Below, in pieces: positions 58,580 through 64,000 of a DNA stretch of 64,000 nucleotides. The DNA is taken from NCBI GenBank assembly GCA_029448655.1, contig JACCLO010000006.1, positions 2,666,001 to 2,730,000 on the forward strand, given 5' to 3'. The translations under genes were made by a program, and so were the position numbers. The first letter of the stretch is position 1. Every line of letters begins with the position of its first letter. The notes under the pieces are model-generated. The model was not told the DNA's origin, did no database searches, and saw only the letters and a program-made list of their open reading frames with translations. This stretch comes from Wolfiporia cocos (taxonomy: Eukaryota; Basidiomycota; Agaricomycetes; Polyporales; Phaeolaceae).

Positions 58580-59476
58580 TCACCGAGCGAGGGGAGTCTT
58601 CATGGTCTGGCGAGCCCGCGTGTATAGCAGGTAGCCCAGAACCAGCATGCAAAGGGTAAATGTGACCCTGCATACATCATCAGCTAAATATGACTGAGCC
58701 ATGATCCAGATCGAAACTCACATTTCAATGATGGCAAATGCTGTATGGAGAGGGAAAATGATCAGCCTTTCTTATAAATTGCCATGAGAACAGGTGAGCG
58801 TACCAAACAACGCCTGCGTCTGACTGCAAAACGCGATGCCCCAGCATACACCAGACGTCGCGAGAGGCAGCGCGCCGTTCACCGTGGCGGCGCATGCAAC
58901 CCAGAAACTCCACGTCGAAAGCACCCACAGGCTCTGTCCGCCGATGGATACAACGGGGTTCTTCGAGAGTGTGGGGTGCACGATCAGGACAACGTAGATC
59001 GTGGAGAACACGAGCGTCCAGCAGCCCGAGAATCTGCGTTGCAAGGTTCAACGCGTGCATCGGAGGGACGTTGCAGTGATACCCACAAGCACAGGCAGAT
59101 TCCATTTCGGGCCCCGAGACTGGGGTACCAACCCGCATTGCGGTATTGCACCATGAGCCATACTGCCACGGCGATCTATAGGGTGTCATCATTCCATTCA
59201 ATACGAAGTGCTGCGGCAACATACCTCAACAATGCTGCAGAAGATGAGGAAGACATAGACAACTGCGGAGTGACGTTAGCGATTCAGTGCAACGCGATTC
59301 CGGGGTGGCCACTCACAGGGTGTGTATTTCTGCACCCGCACGCCTTGCGCACTGTTCAATGCCTTTGGGTGGCGCTGGGAATAGCGGTACAGGAAATACA
59401 GCCCAATGGTGTAGATAAGAGCAACTGTAACCGCAATAGATGCTACTGCAGCGGTGTCGGCCTGGCTCGTGGACAT
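58580..59476 (-). CDS. Four-helix membrane protein (MARVEL-like)
   Basis: Small multi-exon gene starting MSTSQADTAAVAS. Exons give four hydrophobic segments: AVTVALIYTIGLYFLYRY, VVYVFLIFCSIVE with IAVAVWLMVQYRN, SGCWTLVFSTIYVVLIV, and after an extracellular GGQSLWVLSTWSFWV part, FAIIEMVTFTLCMLVLGYLLY, with a basic cytosolic end (RARQTMKTPLAR). The layout resembles fungal MARVEL-domain proteins, but no exact family is claimed. Ends TGA 58580-58582. Convergent with PARP-like gene C. Confidence 0.55.
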
Positions 59477-60269
59477 AATGGAATTAGAGAATAGCGTGAG
59501 TCGATCAGCTAAGTTTGGGAGTGAGTCGTGTAGATGAGCGTGGCTCAACCACTTGATGCTGAGGTTCCGTCAACGAAGGTCTGCTTATATGGGCGATAGG
59601 GTAATAATATGAAGCCTACCGAGAACAAAAGGGCGGACGCGCACCAGAGCAGAACAAGAAATTGGAAAAGACAACAGACCAAGCCAATCGAGAAATCGAC
59701 GGCGTATAGCATTTTGTACCCTATGATGTTCTAGATCGTCACCAAACTCATTGTGTCGGCCCCGTAGCGCAACGTGTTATACAGCCGGCTCTGGACTGCA
59801 GAACGCTGCGAGCCCCAGCTTAGCAACGTGTTTAGGGCGTGGCAACGAGACGGTCGGCGAAACTAGCTGAGCCATTTGTTCAGTGTCTGTCTTTTGAACA
59901 ACTTATCAGATTGTGGTGTGTCTTCCCCCCCATGACATATCTTGGCCGTCGCGCGGGAGTTGCAAGCGAAGATCCTAGATCACAGGCGCATCAACTCACA
60001 GGCGCATCAACGAACGATCGGCATGCGCGTCTGATCTTGCGTACTACTTCGTGGAAAGAAGGCAGCACCTTGAAGTTTGAGATGCACATGTCCATTGGTG
60101 CCTGATATCAGAGCAGACCACGACCTTGCACCGCAAAAGCAGCATTTTCGAACACGCATATCACGAAGAGACATGAGCATATGACTGCAGATATAGCTAA
60201 TCATACGAGTCAAACAGTACAGCAACCACACCCGCTCCCCCTCATCTGGCAACCAAATTAAGGATACGC
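59477..60269. other. Intergenic, no gene seen
   Basis: Downstream of RPL4 and upstream of the MARVEL-like gene. No coding ORF with recognisable content. Confidence 0.5.
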
Positions 60270-61661
<1,392 letters not shown>

Positions 61662-62284
61662 TGTTGTTGGATAGTCTTAAGGTCTTGACGGCGCCGAAGC
61701 CCAAATGAGTTGTGTGGATTCAGAAAATTAGAGTTTGCTAGTACCGGACGAACGTAAATAGAGGCAAATACAGCTGTGGCAGGAAAGCCTTCCAGCGCTA
61801 AGATGAGCGTCTTCGGCGCGCCGTTGCTTAGCGCTTGATGTTCAGCGCCCATCTGCCTTGGTGATCAATGCATGACGATCCTTTGGGCGTGTCGCAATCT
61901 GGCTCTGCAATGATTACAGTCATTCTTGAATTGTTCTCGCGTCGACACAACGTCTGTGAACTGTATGTTTCTCGTGGATCTTCTCACTCTTGATATACAA
62001 CTGCAACGGTCTGCTATGGCTCGCTGTTTCACGTTTCACGCCGCGCGAGGACGTGCCTGTCCTTGCTTAGTTTGCCAGTGTAACTGCACTGCCCTCTACA
62101 CGAGTTGCATTCGGTCTACACGGCCGATGGCCTACCGTGAATTACAATATCAACATTTAACGCCGTCAATGACTCGAATTCGCCGATGAATGTGGTTGGT
62201 AGACATAAAAATGCTATCGTCGCGGAGGATGTACTCCACCGTCCTTCCTCTGTGTCATCCACCATTCGCCACTGCCAGCCTGAG
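61662..62284. other. Intergenic between RPL4 and aminotransferase copy 2
   Basis: About 620 bp between two diverging genes. No extra gene seen. Confidence 0.5.
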
Positions 62285-64000
62285 ATGAACGGAACTGTGA
62301 CGCACTCTCGCACTCTGAATGTGCTCCCAAAGGCGTTTTACACTGCGCATCTCTCTCGCGCAGCCAGGCGCAGGAGGGTAGATGGAAGTGAGCACCACAT
62401 TCACCATGTTCGCGCGCATATGCGCGACGTTTGAACGTCCTCCGCCTTACAGTACGCGCGATGCTTCCGCTGGAGGGTCGGCCAGGCCTGATCTCCCTCC
62501 TCGCGGGCAAGCCCAACGAGAACACCTTCCCTTTGACTGCGATGCAGCTCACCATCCGTGACCCGCTCGCATCTGGTAAGGACATGGCAGTCGAGCTCAG
62601 CGAGGATGAGCTGCACCGTGGCCTACAGTATGGCCCGACGAACGGCTGGTTAGAGTTACATGAGTGGGTGTACGGCCTGCAGGTCCTTCAGCATGAACGC
62701 CATAAAGACGAGGGCTGGACGGTCAGCGTTGGTGCGGGGTCGCAGGACTTGGTCTTTAAGGTAGGCTTCTTGGGGAATCCTGATCTCTAAGTCCTGACGC
62801 TGGTGAAGGCTGCCAATGCAATACTGAATCCGGGAGAGTCGGTCCTCGTTGAAACTCCTGTATATGCGTAAGCTCTTGTTGGTTTGCTGTCCAACGTCTT
62901 ACTTGAATGCTCCTACTCTCAGCGGGGTCCTCCCAATCTTCGACTCCCTGGAGTGTGAGATGATAGGTAACATCGCAAAACATGAATCCCGAGCCTCTCT
63001 CACGACTGTGCATTTAGAGGTGCACACTGATGCAGATGGTATTCGTCCTGACTCCCTGAGGTCCATCCTCGATACTTGGCCTGCGACCAAGCCGAAGCCT
63101 AGGGTCCTGTATACCGTGCCTGTAAGCATAAGCATTGTCCCACAGAAAAGCGGTACGTTAATCTCGCCGCCGCAGTATGGGAGCAACCCAACCGGAGCAA
63201 CTGCTACGCTCGAGCGCCGCCTTGAAGTCCTCGCACTCAGCCGGGAGCACGATTTCCTCATTTTTGAAGGTTTCTCTGCTCTCTCTGCTCAGTCTGCGTA
63301 CTCGTCTCACCCTCTGAAAATCAGACGATCCGTACTTCTACTTGTATTTCGGCTCGGCAGCACGTCCCCCATCTTACTTTGCGCTAGAGCGCGACCAGCC
63401 GGAGTCAGGTCGGGTATTGCGCTTCGACTCCCTCTCGAAAATTATCTCGTCCGGCTTGCGCGTTGGATTCATATCAGGACCTGAGCCAATCGTGCGTGCG
63501 ATGGACATTCACGTACGTTCCGCGAATACTCTTCGCACAGTTCCGAACCGCGCGCCGATGATACGCTCGACAATTACAGAGCATGGCGGTCAACTTGCAA
63601 CCGTCCTCGCTTTCGCAGGCGGTTGCGTACAAGGTGCTCAGCACGTGGGGGTACGACGGCTTCCAAGCGCACATTGCCCGCGTGGCAGAGTTCTACCGCG
63701 CGAAGCGCGACGCGTTCGAGGCGGCTATGCAGCGCCATCTCGCGGGGCTTGCAGAATGGAGCACGCCCGAGGCGGGCATGTTCTTCTGGTGCGTCCGCAT
63801 CATCTTCTGCATCTTTGTCTTTGTTCGAAGCTAGATGCTGATGTGCGCGTGATCGGGGTGTAGGTTCAAGCTGCTGCTTAGCGACCCCTCAGCTCCCGAT
63901 GCGGCGGCGGACGCGAGCGACCATGACTCCGAAGAAATCATCCGCCGGAAGGCGTTCGAGCGCGGCGTGCTCGCGCTTCCGGGGACAACGTTCTATCCCA
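62285..64000 (+). CDS. ARO8-like class I/II aminotransferase, copy 2 (partial)
   Basis: Paralogue of the gene at 39.0-40.8 kb, on the opposite strand and cut by the window end. Exons: LPLEGRPGLISLLAGKPNENTFP, RGLQYGPTNGWLELHEW, SVGAGSQDLVFK, AANAILNPGESVLVETPVYA (after a 48-nt intron), GSNPTGATATLERR, EDDPYFYLYFG, the PLP Lys in FDSLSKIISSGLRVGF, WSTPEAGMFFW, and AFERGVLALPGTTFYP at the edge. The N-terminal exon (NVLPKAFYTAHLSRAARRRR) aligns to copy 1 but is diverged and lacks its MVKAL start; Met at 62285 is the nearest in frame. It may be a functional duplicate with a new N-terminus or the start of decay. Confidence 0.85.

Overview
The window looks like nuclear DNA of an agaricomycete (mushroom-forming basidiomycete). 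Genes are broken by many 45-65 nt introns with GT[A/G]NGT-type donors. The gene set is conserved fungal (SEM1, RAE1, ERG3, ALG12, COQ4, RPL4, ADP1-like) plus families I associate with Agaricomycetes (DUF6593, FunK1-like kinase, expanded zinc-finger/PARP-like proteins). A Ty3/gypsy retroelement and a Tc1/mariner element are present. Gene models below were spliced by eye; exon borders given as exact numbers were checked against GT/AG and reading frame, and others are approximate.

Layout. 1-2733: 5' half of a minus-strand Ty3/gypsy element (gag, protease, then a complete dUTPase domain; RT lies off the left edge). 2.7-5.3 kb: non-coding, LTR-like material. 5.3-6.8 kb: an unknown gene and a DUF6593 gene. 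7.4-10.0 kb: GIT1-like MFS permease. 11.5-13.6 kb: coiled-coil protein resembling augmin HAUS5. 14.3-17.3 kb: SEM1/DSS1 and an HST3/HST4-type sirtuin. 18.9-19.4 kb: small hydrophilic protein. 20.0-24.0 kb: AT-rich repeat field with a defective Tc1 element carrying a nested insertion, then an intron-containing tRNA-Phe. 25.9-29.7 kb: RAE1 and a YDJ1-type DnaJ whose HPD motif is built from a 6-nt microexon. 30.9-48.2 kb: dense housekeeping block (ERG3, ALG12, ADP1-like ABCG transporter, ARO8-like aminotransferase, PLP-homeostasis protein, FunK1-like kinase, FetB-like permease, COQ4).

50.5-58.1 kb is the most unusual part. Three genes encode PARP-like ADP-ribosyltransferase domains (one +, one -, one +), two of them with arrays of zinc-binding modules. 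A fourth, related gene has only the zinc modules. In the middle sits a NADAR-domain gene; NADAR enzymes are known to remove ADP-ribose from guanine. Writers and a candidate eraser of ADP-ribosylation are thus packed into 7.6 kb. Two of the three transferases keep an H-Y-E triad and one has lost the Glu.

58.6-64.0 kb: a four-TM (MARVEL-like) protein, ribosomal protein RPL4, and a second ARO8-like aminotransferase that is paralogous to the one at 39-41 kb but in the opposite orientation and cut by the window end.
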